Of a stretch of DNA of 64,000 nt, positions 28,601 to 43,600 are shown one piece after another. Origin of the DNA: Camarhynchus parvulus (lineage: Eukaryota > Chordata > Aves > Passeriformes > Thraupidae); assembly GCF_901933205.1 (NCBI RefSeq), contig NC_044571.1, positions 72,355,689 through 72,419,688 of the forward strand, read 5' to 3'. Every line of letters starts with the position of its first letter. The first letter of the stretch is position 1. The position numbers and the translations under genes were made by a program. The notes under the pieces are model-generated. The model ran no database searches and had not been told where the DNA came from. It saw only the letters and a list, made by a program, of their open reading frames with translations.

Positions 28601-31600
28601 TCACAACTCACATCTGATTGCCTTATGTAGCCTTCTTCAGAACTACAAAGCCATTTTAACATTTCTGATGGACCCATTTATTTTTATCTTCTAAAATAGC
28701 TACATATCAGTATTCTTAATAGTTTTGATGAACTATATTCAGATATCTAAGGAACCTAATACCATAGTTTTTACTGAAGAGCAGCGAGTTCTACAGTTGG
28801 AAGACAGGCATTTGAAGAAAAAATGGCAAAATAAATGGCTCCAGAAAGCAGGAGTGAATAAACAGTAAAAGAGAAGGCAGAACAGGAGAGTTTCTAGGAC
28901 TCAGTTCGCATCAGAGATGCAAGACACTTGGGGTCATAAATACCAAGAGGTCTCAAAAAACCTCCCCATATCACTAAGAAGGAAGAAAGAAAAAATGATT
29001 ATTCCTTGGTTGATAAAGATTTTGGTCTTTTAATCAAGTTAAATGGGATAAAAAGCATGTAGCTATCTCCATTTGTAGAAGTGTGCACAGTATGAGACAA
29101 CAGTATGATCAGAGATGACTTAATAGTAAACTGAGTATTAGCGGAACTAAACAGAAGTGGTTTACTAAATGATGAAGAAACCCCACTATTAAGCCAGTGT
29201 GATCTGGCTAAAACCACAGAACTTCTCTTTAAAAGTAACCAAAAGTAAAAAACAAAAAAAGTCCGTATTTTTAACATTTCAATTAAAGTGGGCTGTTCAA
29301 CTCTTAACAATTACTGACTCTGTCAAGAGTACTTACTCTTGAAACAGACACTTGGAAATGAGAGTTTATAAAACAGTAAAAACAGCAGGAAGTGGTAGAT
29401 TTTGTAGTTCATTGTACTATCAAGATAGAAAGGAAGACAGGAAGGACACTCTGTCTTAACAGCTAAGAAGCACAGAAAAAACCCCGACACTGCATTGGAC
29501 AGGACAAAGTTGAAAACCCTAGATGCTTCCACTGAAGTGCTAAAGTGGCAGGACAGTCTATCACAGCATTTAAACCAGGAGACAACAATACACTTCATGA
29601 GGCTAAGTACAAACTCTATGTAAGCAATTAATTGTTAGCTGCAGAACTGACATGTATATTTTTATAGACAGTGAAGGCTCTTAAAACCCCGCACAGAGAT
29701 AAAATAGACAAATGAGTTTTAAGAGTATTACAAAAGCAGCTCCTTGGCAAGGAGCAGAAACTGAACAAGGAAGCATAAATGCCTAGGGTGTTTTTTTTTC
29801 TATTGCTTGTAAGTGAATAGCTTAGGAGCATGGCATAGCTTTGTTTTTCTTGAAGCATGTTCAGTAGTATGTCTTCATCTAATCAAGAAGTAACCAAATG
29901 CACTTTTATGCAGTATTGAATGATTTTTCACTAAATGAAAAGGCACTGCAAGCATCCTCTCCAACTAGAAAAACTCATTTGGCTTGCATTCATTAAGTCT
30001 CACTTCAGTCCAGAGCTATCAAAAAGTCTATGAAGAAATAGCTAGAGCTGCTTTCCTACCCACCTTCCCCCTCCTTCCCCTCCTTTCTGGCAGTAGATGA
30101 AAACCATCACTTTAAGAAGCCCCCAAAGCAAGCAAATCCCACATCACATTCTAAGAAGAATTTCAGTTACAGAAGCAAAGTAGAGAAGGTAAAGGAACAT
30201 TTTTAACTAGGAAGGCATTAAATACTTTCTTGGTAGAATCAAGAGCACCGTGGACTGATCAGGCAAGGAAGCAAAATATTTTTAAAAGCAGACACAGACA
30301 TTGCTCTAGCTTACTTGGAAAGCTCAAGATTAAAAGGTATGGTTGGCTGCACAAGCGAAGTCACAAATTCACAGAAACAGTCCACTTGCTTCTTAAAACA
30401 AGGCTGTCAAGCCTGTACCAAAATCCAGCAAACCAGGACACAAACATGGGAATTACTTTGGAAAGGAAGTTAACTAATTTTGTGGAGACAGAAAACATGC
30501 AATAGTAGCAGAAACAAAAATACTGAAGCAACCTGGGTATGTGCTGCATGAGGTTAACATCTTTATGACAGACGTATTTGAGGTCACTTCCAATTTACCA
30601 CACAGATCATTTTCAAATAAATCATTACAGTCATTTTCTAAATGCTTATACTTTCATTTTAACTATAGAAAATATCTGCTCAAAGAAATAAGGTATTTCA
30701 GTATCTGTACAATAACAGACCATTTTAGTGAGTTCCTGTTCAGATATAATTTCATTCTCTAGCTAGTGTGGTTTGTTTGGTTTTTTTTCCATTTTGTTTA
30801 GGATCATTCTTAAAGTTCCTCTTGACCCTCTACATGTGAAGAGTCTGAACCTCAGTGCAACAGTCAGAGTGTACAATCTAGCAGCTATTGTCATCTTCGG
30901 GTTTTAAAAAAATTAAATACTTCCAATGAGAGCTTTGTTTTCACATTTTATCTAGATTGCCACACTTTTGAGAAATTATTTTATCATTGTTTTATCTTTT
31001 TTGACTTGCATAGCTGCCTTCACACATGGCTTTTGTATCACAGAGAAATTAACTTGGTCTTGCATGTAACTAAAATGAGCATTAGTTATGCCTACTTATT
31101 ATTTTAAAATAATTTTAGAAATTATTATTTGTATTTCATAACTTTTTAATACTAAAAGACACCCAAGATCTGCAATCACTTTAAATTTAGGAAAGAAAAA
31201 ACAACAACCTCTCAGAAAATCAAGACTCAAAATGCAATATTAAAGATTATGTATGCATCATTTTTAAACCAGGTTCTGAAACTGGTACATAGGAAGATAA
31301 GTGCATCCATCACCTTGAAAGGTGACTGAGGACATTTGAGAAAAAACCTACTCTCCATCCCAGGAATAACATTTTTTCTTACTCCCAGGAACAGTCTAAA
31401 GCAGAGGAAAGACACAATTTGCAGCAGATGGATTACCTGCAGTAATCCAATTACTTGTCATTCTGAGAGCCACTATAATTTTTATTACCCACAAGTTTAA
31501 TTTTTTCACGCCAAGAAAAGAAGAAAAAAAGTGATGAGTTATTGAAAAATTATGTGTTCAAATCAGTGTAATATTTATTTTTTTTAATTGTGATTAAGTA

Positions 31601-34600
31601 TATAGATAGGTACAAGTAATAAGGAGTTTTCATTTATTACTACTACAAATATATAGCAATATTGATAGGTGTATGACATTTACAATATAAACTGCTTAAT
31701 ACAAAGCTCATACCAGTAAGACCTATTTATTTTACAGCTGTTTGTAAGAAAACATATGCTAAAACTCTTATGCGACACACAATAATACAACACAATGCTG
31801 GAATCAAATGACATTAACCTTTTCTGTATTATTTCTTTCATGAAGTTTATTTCAGTATGCAGTAGTGACTCTCCAAAAATCTCTCCTTCAGCAGTTCTCC
31901 TTTAAAGCAAGGTCTACTAATTTCTAAGGAAACACTGTTATAACTGAACAAAACAACCCATAATTTACCAATTGCGGCCCAGTGGGTTGTCAGTGACATT
32001 TTCCAGTCTTATTTAAACTTTTCTAAAAAACAGAACTCCTTGAACATACTCAGCAAAAAAAACCTAAACAAACTTCAAACCTAAATATTATATCAACTAA
32101 ATATTCTGTAGTATTTGTGTCCTGACACCTACAGCATATACTAGAAGAACTTCCATTTGTAGAGTTTGACTTCCATATACTCATAGAATGACAAAATGGT
32201 CTAGGGGGTTGGAAGATTACCCAGTTCCAATCCCCTCTGCCACAGTCAGGAACACCTTCCACTGGACCAGGCTGCTCAGGGCCCCATTCCACCTGGCCTT
32301 GGATACTCCCAAGGATAGAACAGCCACAGTTTCCCTGGGCAACCTGTTCCAGTGCCTCACTACATTTACAGTAAAAAAAATTTCCCCTAATATCTAATCT
32401 AAACCTACTCTCCTTAAATCTAAACCCATTTCCCCTTATCCCATCACTATGTGCTCTCGTAAATAGTCTTGTTCCATCATTCCTTTAAGTTCCCTTCAGA
32501 AGCTCACCATTAGGTCATCCTGAAGCCTTCTTTTTTCCAGACTGAACGACCCCAAACTCCCTGAAGAGTTCCTCCTCACAGGAGAGGTTCTCCATCCCTC
32601 TGATCATCCCAGTGCCCCTCCTCTGTACTAACTCCAACAGGTCCCTGTCCTCCCTGTGCTGGGGCCCCAGAGCTGATGCAGCTCAGCAGGTGGGCTCTGA
32701 GCAGAGCAGAGGGGCAGAATCCCCTCCCTGGCCCTGCTGCCCACCATTGGGTGCAGCCCAGGACACGTTTGGCTCTCTGGGCTGTGGGAGCACACTGACA
32801 GCTCATGGCCAGCCTCTCGTCCTCCAGCATCACCAAGTCCTTCTTGGCAGGGCTGCTCTCCATGTATTCATCCCCAGCCTGTACTGACACTGGGGGATGC
32901 CCCAACTCAGGTGCAGCACCTTGCACTTGGTCTTTGTCCGTTACCTGGACTTTTGTGAAGCCTTTGGCTGAGATTCCCATGGACTCACTTCAAGCTTGTT
33001 CAGTCCCTCTGGATGGCATCCTGTCATTCAGGTGCATCACTGCACTCTCACCTTGGTGTCATTTGCAAAGTTGCTGTAGATGCACTTGGTGCCTTTGTCT
33101 ACTCCTTAATGAAATAACACCTGTCCAAATATGGACCCCTAAGGGACACCACTTGTCACCAGCGTTCACCAGGACTCCGAATCATTGATGACTACCCTCT
33201 GGATGCAACCATCCAACCAATTCCTAATCCACCTAACAGTCCACCTGTTGAATCCACCACTTTCCCATCTGGGGAGAAGAACATTGTGGGGAACCATGTC
33301 AAAGGCTTTACAAAAGTCCAGATAAACAATATCTATAGTCCTTCCCTTATCCACTGGTGTAGTTACTTCATAACAGAAAGGCACCTGGTTGGTCATATGG
33401 GATTTTCCCATAAGAGCTTCTCTTAATAATACTCCAAACTCCTCACACTCCGTGAATATTTGAAATCTACCAGTTAAGAACTACACTAAATCACCATTCC
33501 AAAACAGATGCACATGAGCACTCAACATTCTCACAGCCTATTAGAGTTGCACAGTAACACTTATTTTGATAAAGGAATTAAGAACTTGCTTGCATAAAAT
33601 CTGCTGTCAGAAGTGAATGAACCAAAACAACATGTCTCAACTTTAAAGGTTCTCACAATAATGCACCAACTTGACACTGCTTGTGAAGATCCTTGGTACT
33701 GCACACTACTCCTCCTCCCCAAATTAAACTAGAACATACAACCTGCTACTCATATTCTTCTAATTCTCAAATACATATCCAAACACACAATACAAGAATT
33801 TGTGAACAAATACAGTATATTCTGTCATTAAAGTACAAATTCATAATTTAACCTCAAAATTCCATGTTCATTTCATAATTCCATGTGCAGTGTAAGTTAT
33901 ACTGGTTGTGAGGGAATGTTTCACGTTCAAAGTTAATCTCCTGCACTTCTGTTTCTTCAAAAGACAGTATTCAACGTTTCTTCAAGTCTTTCCATGGCTT
34001 CTGGGCATGCCTATGTTTTTAGTAGCTTGAAAACCTATCCTGTCCCTTTTGGTACAGCTGTGGCAAAAAAATAACGCTTATGTTATGTTTCCAATGAGGC
34101 TGTTTACACGTTTCCAGCTTTGCTCTTCTCAATACAGCACATACACAGGAAAAGCCATCCCCAAAAACACCAGAGCTCAGTGTCCAGCGAGAAAATACAA
34201 GCACACATGATGCAACATTAAAGAACTTTACAACACAGCACTGCAGTGCCTCTTCTCTTGGACCACTGGTTTCTTAAAAATGTGAAGAGATGAAGAACGA
34301 CCCCTGAGCAATGTGCAGCACAGTGGCCACTCACATATTCAAGTGTGCATTTTAAAATCAGAAACATAAATTTTCTAGCAAAAGAGCCCTGTCAGAACAT
34401 TTCCTCTGGAACCCCAAAGCAGAACAGACCAAGCAAAAGAACCCAAAAACTAACACCCCCAAAATCCCCATATTCTATTTCCTCCGCTGAAATATTTAAT
34501 ATTTCAGAGCTATCCTATTATACTATAAATACTGTGATTAACATTTAAACCTTCTAGCCAGTATTAGCAGCAGCTCAGAGCTAAGCTGGCTCTGCAAAAT

Positions 34601-37600
34601 GTAAAAGACATCAGCATCAGACTTCTTGATTTGGCACTATATTTAAACACAATTATTGCTATCTTAAGTCTTAAAAATAAATGAAAAACAAACCAAGTAA
34701 ATAAAATGAAAGTATAAAATTTGACAGATGTAAGACAGTAAGAATTTTTTGAATCCTGTGCTGTACAATGGAGATGAGACATAGTGCAAGTACACAGCCA
34801 AACTGTTACCAGTTAGAGTCTCCTCAGAGCAATGACCAATCTGTTATGCTCTGTATATTTTTTAATGTTTCAAAACTGCATCAGAGTGAGCTTTTATATT
34901 AAAAAAACCCTTAACTTCAGGACCAGTAAAGCCTGTGTGCTGTGCTTGCTATTGATATACTTCAGATACCACCAACAGAAGAAACCTGAAATTATTACCA
35001 AAATTTAATTTCAATTGTACTTTCATTAAGAACAAATATGTATCACTATTACAGCAATATCAAAAAGAGATAGTAGTAAAAGGTCTACTGCAGACAGTTT
35101 CTTCTTGCTGGCATTAATTTCATTTTTGTAAGTCTTTGTTACTTATGTCTTCTTAGGAGAAGTAAACCCATGCTATTAGTACCAGGATAAACTTACGAAC
35201 AATTAATGCTTATTTAACTTTAATTTATAGGTAAAGAAGTCATTACCTGCTTGTATTCACCAACGCAGTTCTGACAGCAGAATCTTTTCTGCTGACCATC
35301 AATAGTAAGGACATTGTTTCCAGCTCCTTTACTGGGCAAATACTCCCCACAATGCTCACAGCAATTCATTATTAAACCATTTGCCATCCTGTATCTATTG
35401 AAGCAATGGTCACTGCACAGCTTATGAGTCATATTTTTAAAGCTAACTTCGTGACGAATCTAAAAAATAAAAATAAAAAGTATTCCATCACTAGACGAGC
35501 ACAAAGTTGCCTGAAATTAAAAGACTGGCTGGAAGACTTACTTTTAAATAACCATCTCACTATTTAAAAGCTTGAAATGACCATGAAATATACGAACAGA
35601 AAGGGATGTTTCTGTTGTCTCTAACGTATTAGGAAAACACTCTTAGACTCATCTACACTTTAGCCTAGAAGGAAAGACGAGAGGGATGGGTGTGGAAATT
35701 GCATATGAGAGCAGAATGCCAATTTGTGCAATTTTATAAGTGGTCAATTTACAGCTGAAGAACCTGGCATATGAGGATTGACCAGACATTATGCTGTATA
35801 AAGCAGTAGCCTGAACTACGCTGAGCTCACTAATCAAGAAGGCATCAAGAATAAATACACACATTCATGAGAATTTAAAATTACACATATTCTAGAGATC
35901 TCTAAAACCATCTGCATTACCTTTCAAAACATACAGTAACAAAATAGGTAATACAGTGGATCTTGACATTTTTTCATCAGCAATTCTTTTATGTGAGAGA
36001 TCTGGGTTATAATTACAAGATTCTACGCCTAATAGAACACATTATCAGCAAAAGGCAGTTCAAGTTTCTGAAACAAATATCAACCTCTTGGAATACTTTC
36101 TGCCTTCAGCTGCTCTTTGTGAAAATTAAACCAGCATATTTTAATATCTCAAAATATTGAAGATTTTACATTTTCTTATTTCAGTTTTCTTATTTCAGTA
36201 TATAAGGTATTAATATGTCATTATTGAGAAAGACAAAAAACAGTCAACCAGACCTCAGTTAGTTTACCACAGATTGTGCATCTTGATTTATTCAAGGCTC
36301 CTTTTGAGGGATTCTGTTTATCTTCATAGAAGGATAAACATGATGTACTGCAAAACTCCTGGAAAGACTCACTTGAATCTACTTGAGCAACAATGGTACC
36401 TTTCATTGTTGTTATATCTCTGAAATAAAAAAAAAAAGTCATGTGCTTAGGTTTTTACTTATATAAACAAGAACACTTAAAATGTTTTAAGATTCATTCT
36501 TCCTTTCAAGGCTTACGTTTTAAAACAGTTTTACAGTTTTTTTAGTGTACAGCTTTTAGCCACAGTATGAATACTATGTTTGATAATACTTTTACAACTA
36601 CTGTAAGTAAGTCTTTACTGTGTAAACCCCTATGTTTTTCTTTTGCTTTGAGTTATTTTAGCCATTAAATTATTCTAGAACTAAGCAGTATCAATACACC
36701 ATTAGATGGAGTTATGGCAAACTCAATTTTTTCAAAAAACTAACACGGCAAATTTGAACTAGCAATTTTACACTGGCTTTTCCTTTTACACAAAGCTATA
36801 TTTAAGTTTCATACAAAAAATTCAGATTTATAATAAAAAGCCAGAAACTGTCTTTGTAGGTACCTCCACCATTTTCAGTACTAATCTCAGGACAGGATGA
36901 GAGGAAGAGAGAAACTTGTTTTCTCATATTTCTCAAACTTATTAACAACCAAAAAGCTTAGAACTCTACCACAAATGTGCCTAGAAGTCCTATCACTCAA
37001 ATTTACAAAACTTAATTCCACCATTCTTTTAAAAAGTTCCAGAGCACCTGAGCACTTCATGCAGCTGTCCAAGGAATTGTGCCAATTTAACACCTTAAAC
37101 CAGAAAACCAACCATCAATAAAACTAATTTGAAATTGAACAAACCTTGTTCTAACCAAACAGACTTTCACTGTCCCAAACTAATACACACCATATATTAG
37201 AAGAAGTAAGGAGAGGAAATAAAAGCCTCCTCCTTTGTCTTCTAAGCAAAGAAATCACAAAAATCTAAAACCTATTATTGACATATAGGAAATGCTACTG
37301 GGTAGAATATATAAAAACAATTATTGTGCACATCTGCATCACCAGTTGGAAAACACATGCCCCACACACTCATATCTGTATGTTTTAAAACCAAGATGTA
37401 TGTTTTCATAGACACCTCCTTGAAAATTCACTTGTACAGCTCTGATACCAACACTTGCACGCTCGCCTTCTTCCATCAAGGGGAAGTCAGCAGAGTTTGG
37501 CTTACCCTTTGGAGAACTACTAAGATTTGTGTCAGGGAGTGCCATCATTCCTGTTCTGCAAAACAAAGAGCTTCTGGCTGGGGGAGCTTGCTACTTATGT

Positions 37601-40600
37601 AGTTACAGAAGAGTTCAGAGGAATGCAAGAAAAGGGATTTATAATAAAATACCTAAGAATTTTGACTTTTCCTGTTGGGTTACACAAAGGAACGGTGCCA
37701 CAGAGGAACAATTTAGTGCACATACTATCTTCTGTTTAACTGTGATTGAATAAAAACTTCACAGTGGTGGAAAAGCAAAGACTAACATCACCTCAAAAAC
37801 TGTCAAAGGTGATTTCAGAAAGATTCTCTTTAACCTCAAAAGCTAGAAATGAGGTGTTTTCCTCATCATTCAAAAATAAAGCCTTTTCATTCATAAACCC
37901 TGGGCAGTTTTGTATGTAGCTCCTTGCAATACACAGCTTAATTATCTCCAAAGTGGCAAAGGAGCATGGCTTTAGCCATGATTTCAGTCGGAGAAGATGA
38001 GTCTAATCTTCATCTTTATATATCATGCAGCTAGCTGAATATGGCAGTCACCAGATTGTCTAAAAAAATAATAGTGTATAAACACATAACAAGCCAACAG
38101 AAAGAACAAGCATTACTTTTAACTAGCCCTGTAGAGGGAAGGGCTCAGAGAATTTGAGCTTTTAACACAGATTTTACATTTTCTAGGTTTTCAGGGTACC
38201 ATAGTATGAGTATGCAGGATATCAATATTTTCTATAGCTTATTTTTACTGAGTGCCAAGAAGAAAACGACCAATAGCTTGCATCCCAATAGTAGCCATTA
38301 ATCCAGCACACTGGACAGTAATTTAAAAGATTTTTTTACTAGTTTAAATCTGTGATTAAGCTCTTAGGACTCAGTCTTTATTGCAAGCTGTCTTTAGTCG
38401 AGCAAAAATTTATCTTTTAACCAGTGTCACTGCAGCATGTACCAGACTGACAATATGAAAAAGTGCAAAAAGCTCAGTAAACAGTACACTGAAAGTAAGA
38501 GTACAGCCAGTCTATACACTTGACACTACAACAACACAATTACAGAAGGCTTCTCTTTGGCAATTTCAAGTCTGGCAAATTAGGAAAAACTGCAAGTCAA
38601 ACCTACCCAGTAATTTAAAATAACCCACTTCTAGCTATGCTTTTTACTCCCTCTATACCACCTACTTAAAGTATCTTCAGCTACAAAACTGCCATCTGCC
38701 CCACTTATGGGGAAAACCTAAGGCTTTTCCTATCCCCCTATGACCAAGAGTGGAAGAACTCCCAAGCTTCCTCCAGCTTCTTGCAAGTATGACTTTGTCA
38801 TCCTTTTAAAGTCTCTTGATTTTACATCTTCATCTATCAAAATGAGTGCTTTCTACACAACACATGGTCCACTTTTTTCAGAAAGGACTTCATATATGTA
38901 GTATATCTTGTCACAAAGTATGGCACAACTCGGACACCTTACCTTAAAAAAAAGAACCAGCTATTTTTAGTGTCTTGGCTTTAAATAAAATAATGTCCCA
39001 TACTCTGAAATCAAAAGCTGGTATTATTTTGCTAGACACAGAATTCAACATTTCCAAACACTAAAGCAACACTATATAAAGCATTTATATAATCAAATTT
39101 TATATCATTAATGGAGCAATTCTCATGCATGTGTAAGAATCTTAATAGTACTGAATGTAGGTGCTAGAGTGAAATAAAATAAAAAACTCACTTTCTGCAC
39201 ATGACACAAAGTTTCTTTGGAGTGGGTTTGTGTGAAAACGAAGAGAGGCAGGTAGTGGAGCAGAAAAGGTGAGCTGATCCTTTCCGCTGATACGCAGTCT
39301 GTCCCTTTTGTAAAGGCTTTTTGCAGTTCGCACACGTGACTTTAACCTGCTTAGAAGGCTGCTGCTGGGGAGAAGGCTGGAAAATTTGCTTAGGAAGGGA
39401 TGCTACAGGTGACAAGGAATCCACACCTGGTTGCTTCTGATTCCTGGGAAAGGAAGCTGACTGGGATATCCAAGAATCTTCAAGACAAAAAACCCAAACA
39501 TAAAAGTAAATCAAGAGACACATATGTACGTACAGAATAGTATTCACAGATGTATCATCATATAATCATTTTTCTGTGGGAATGACCACAGAAGATATTT
39601 TAATTTCAGGTTTAATATAAAAAATCCTGTTTGATGGCACCACTCTTCATTGCTACAAAGCTTCAGAACATGAACAAATTTCAGGATGCCCCCTCCTACA
39701 TCTAGTGATAGGTTTTGCAGATTTCAATTCACTTGCATTGAGTCTGCAAGCTGGCAATCTTATCTTCAAACAAACAAAACTGCAATTTTAAAAAAAGAGA
39801 CCAACAGACAACACAGAATTTCTAAACCAACGTCTGAGACAAACTCAGCAAATTTAGATCCAAAATTTTCATTAGTTATTTTGTTCTAAAGCTTTAACAA
39901 GCATAATGTGTTCAGCCTCGGTAATAAACCCTAGAACTGGCTCCTAGTCCAGCCTGCAGCCAGAGAACTATACTGTATAGCAGTGAACTTCCAAAGTCAT
40001 GAGAGAAACAACTTCCTCAGTAGAAATCAATGAACCTAGAAAATAATATTTTATTAAGTTCTGGCAGTACACAGATCCATGTCCCCATGTTTCAGACTCC
40101 ACTAGTTTTCTAGCTGTATTTTTTGAAAAATGAACTACCAAAGAACAAATTCACCTTTGCCCAATGTTTTGTAGCACAACCTGCTATACAAGTAACTCAC
40201 ATAACAAGAATGCAAACAAAACATTTTTTCTGAAAGAAATATATCTATGAAGATCATATGTTAAATTCCATGCTCCGTATCTTGGTGTGGAGCAGAAGAT
40301 ACAGTTCTGGGGAGAAAAGAAATCCCACAACAAAATGTCATTTCTAGGCTTCTCTCTGGAATTTGAACTTTCATTTAGAGTGATTATCATCAGAATTTAG
40401 AAATGTTTATCCTCTGAAGAATTAAAACCGAAAAAAGCAATTCTGCATGATAAAAAACATTTGCACAATTTTTCAATAGCGTGCCAGTTATATCGAACAC
40501 TGTGACAGCCCTTGGGACTTACTGAGCCTTGAATGTTTTACTGGAGTGATTGAGAGTATTTCTGGAGTGTTAATACAACTAATACACAACTAATACCCAA

Positions 40601-43600
40601 ACATAAGACTGATGATTTTAAATTCTATGACTTCAAATAACAAAAACATTAACCTACAGACAAGAGCAACTGCCTATACCTTATTCTTAAGGGGCATTAT
40701 TTTGGTCCATAATTGTTTATTAAATAAAAGGAACCCTTTCCTCCTGTTTTCTGCATTCCTTTCTATCTCCAAAGGATTCTATTAACAACATATTCTGATG
40801 CATAGTTTTAAAATCCATTTAGGGACAAAGTTCCAAGAACACTTGTTAGTACAAGAAACTATATACATTCCTTAGAAGGTAAAAGATCTTTTTCAGGTGT
40901 GACTTTTTAGCTGTCAAGGATGTTCTACTACTCAGGCATTTAAGACAAGCTAGAAATTTACCTGTTGTAGTGCTTGAGAGTAAACAGAAGAGCTGGAAGG
41001 AAAAGGTGAAGGGAAAAGGACACAAAACAAAACACATTTGTCTTAAAAGCATTAAAGATGTTTACCTTTGAAGGCATGAATATCCTTAGTGACAAACTAA
41101 GACAAACTACCAGAGTGCTTAGAATTAAAATTAAGTGCCCTCTTCTAACTTTTCTATACTTCTACTACTTCAAACATACTGGCAGCACCTTAACACCTCA
41201 AAACATTCTTTTCTTTTAGATTTCAAGGGAAAGCACATTGCCTCTCTTATCAGGAATGCACAGCATGTGCAATACAGCTACATCTGCTTGTAATTCCAGT
41301 AGTGCTCAACTGCCAGTCATGAAAACTTCAGCTTGTCACTCATTTTGGTTTGAAACATTCAGTACAACTAAAACCTAATTAAGGTGGGTAATAATATCTC
41401 TTTACGGTTATTTCAACTGTTCCTTATTTTCTTTCTCAGATAGCCTCCCTCGATATTTTGTTGCATTTTTCCTTCCATAAATGAACAAGAACATCTGAGA
41501 ATCTTTACTTTTTTTTCTTTTACTTTTTCTATATCCCACCTTCATAGATACCCATTTTATATTATGCCTTTTCACATCTCACTTCTCAGCCATGATACCT
41601 CCTTTGGTAAAGTTCTCTATAAAGGATCAGCACAATCCAATTTTCATGTCCCTGAACTGAGCTGTATCACACTTCCTTAGTTAATTCCTGGTGAGTTTTC
41701 ATATCTCACTGCCTTATGTCTTCATCCTTCAGGTTCCTACCGTTCCTACCTGCAATTCTGTAATGGCCAAGTTTATGAGACTATACAGTGTCATGTTCAA
41801 CCACATGTTACTGCTACGGCTTTTCAGGTTGCTCCCCTTCTTTCTTACTCATTCCTGCTCTAATGCTATAAAATTATCCTTTCCTGTCATTTATACGATT
41901 TTTTTACAGAGTCATCTGAAAAAAATTAAATTTTTTTTTAAGCTGAAAAGAATGTGTCAGTACATCTTGGGGCAGAGGCAGAACTGAAGTTTTACACAGG
42001 TATGCAGCTTTTGAAACACACTGAGCTACATACAGTTGGATTAAAACCTGGTTCACATCAGGGCAATTGTAAACTGCATCCTCAGCTTACTATGTGTTGG
42101 CTCTTTCTCTGGAGCATTTCTGAAGCACAAAAACTAGATTCTATTGAGAGAAACAAAACCTAAGTTCCACTCCAAAGCACATCTACATGGACTTCATCTA
42201 CCTGGACCTCTCCCAAGACCTTTGATATGGTCGCTCCACAATGTTCTTGCTGCTGAATGGGAAACATATATATCTCATGGATAAAGAATTAGCTGGATGG
42301 TTGCACCCCAAGAATTACAGTCCATGGCTCAATGTGCAAGTGGGAACCAGTAACAAGTGGTGTCCTCAAAGGGTCTGTACTGGGACTGATATTTAGGTTT
42401 TTTTCAACAACACAGAGAGTGAGATTAAGCAGACTCTCAGCAGGTTTGCTGGGAACACCAAGCTGGGTGGTGCAATTGATAAGCCAGCGGGGACAGTATG
42501 CCATCCAGAGAGATCTTGACAGTCTGGATGAACGAGCCCATGGAAAACTCAGAGCTCAATGAAGCAAAGTGCAAGATCAGCCAGGGCAATCTTCAATATC
42601 AATACAAACTGGGGGCTTGAATTAATTGAGGGCAGCCCTGTGGAGAAGGACTGTGGGGGACCAGTAGATGGAAAATTGGACATGAGCCAGCAACCTGCGC
42701 TTACAGACCAAAAAGTCACTTGTATCCTGGTCTGTGGTGATTCTGTCCCTCTGCTCTGCTGAGAGCCCACCTGCAAAACACTGCATCTAGCTCTGAGATC
42801 CCCTGTACAAGGCAGAAATGGGCCTGTTAAAGTAAGCACAGAAGAGGGTTACAAGAAGTGACAGAAGGTTTCAATCCCTCTCCTGTGGAAAAAAAAGCAA
42901 AGAGCTGGGAGTTGCTCTGTCTGAAGAAGAGAAGGCTGGGGAGACCATATTGCAGTCTTTCAACAGATAAAGCAGGGTTACAGAAAAAGATGCAGTGAGA
43001 TTTGTTAACAAGACCTGTAGTAACAGGACAAGAGGCAGTACCTCTAAATTGAAAGAGGGTAGGTTTATATTGGTCATGAGACAGAATTGACAGAATTCTT
43101 TTACAATAAAGGCGGCAAGACACAGGAACAGGTTATCCAGAGATGCTATGAATGCCCCATCCGTGAGTGTTCCAGGTCAGGTTGGATGGGGCTTTGAGCA
43201 ATCTCATCCAGTGAAAGATGTTCCTGCGACAGCAGGGTGGTTGGATGAGCTGATCTTTAAATGTCCTTTCCAATCCAAACCATACCATCATAGGCACTCC
43301 AATGCCTACTGGGGACATCAGACTCTAATGTGTAGGACAGAAGTGTCTCTGTTATGCACCTACTGCTTCATATAGAGAAGAGGTACCTACTCAAGGAGAA
43401 TAGATTAACACTGATCCAGAAGAAATCTTCTAAACCACATATATAATCACAGAATCATTCAGGTTGGAGAAGATGCCTAGCATGATCAAATCCAACCATT
43501 AACCCAGCACTCCCACTAAACCATGTCCCTGAGTGCCACATCTACACCCCTTTTAAGTATCTCCAGGGTTGGAGATCACTTTCTTGGGCAGCCTCTTCCA

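Larger units (their letters stand above)
21774..35246 (-). other. ZMYM2: ZMYM2 intron 4 (13.5 kb)
   Basis: This is the largest intron within the coding part. It contains three CR1 regions (about 22.2, 25.7-26.7 and 32.2-33.4 kb) and an A/C-rich tract at 25930-26062. The parts at 22.5-25.7, 26.7-32.1 and 33.5-35.2 kb are AT-rich with nothing I can name. I searched it on the minus strand for a small phase 0-0 exon encoding extra linker between fingers 4 and 5 and found no convincing candidate. Confidence 0.8.

Noticed and set aside
31021..31080. Minus-strand ..SYMQDQVNF.. near a TTTTAG, considered for the same exon
   Set aside because: Only three or four residues match, and no donor follows in the right place or phase.
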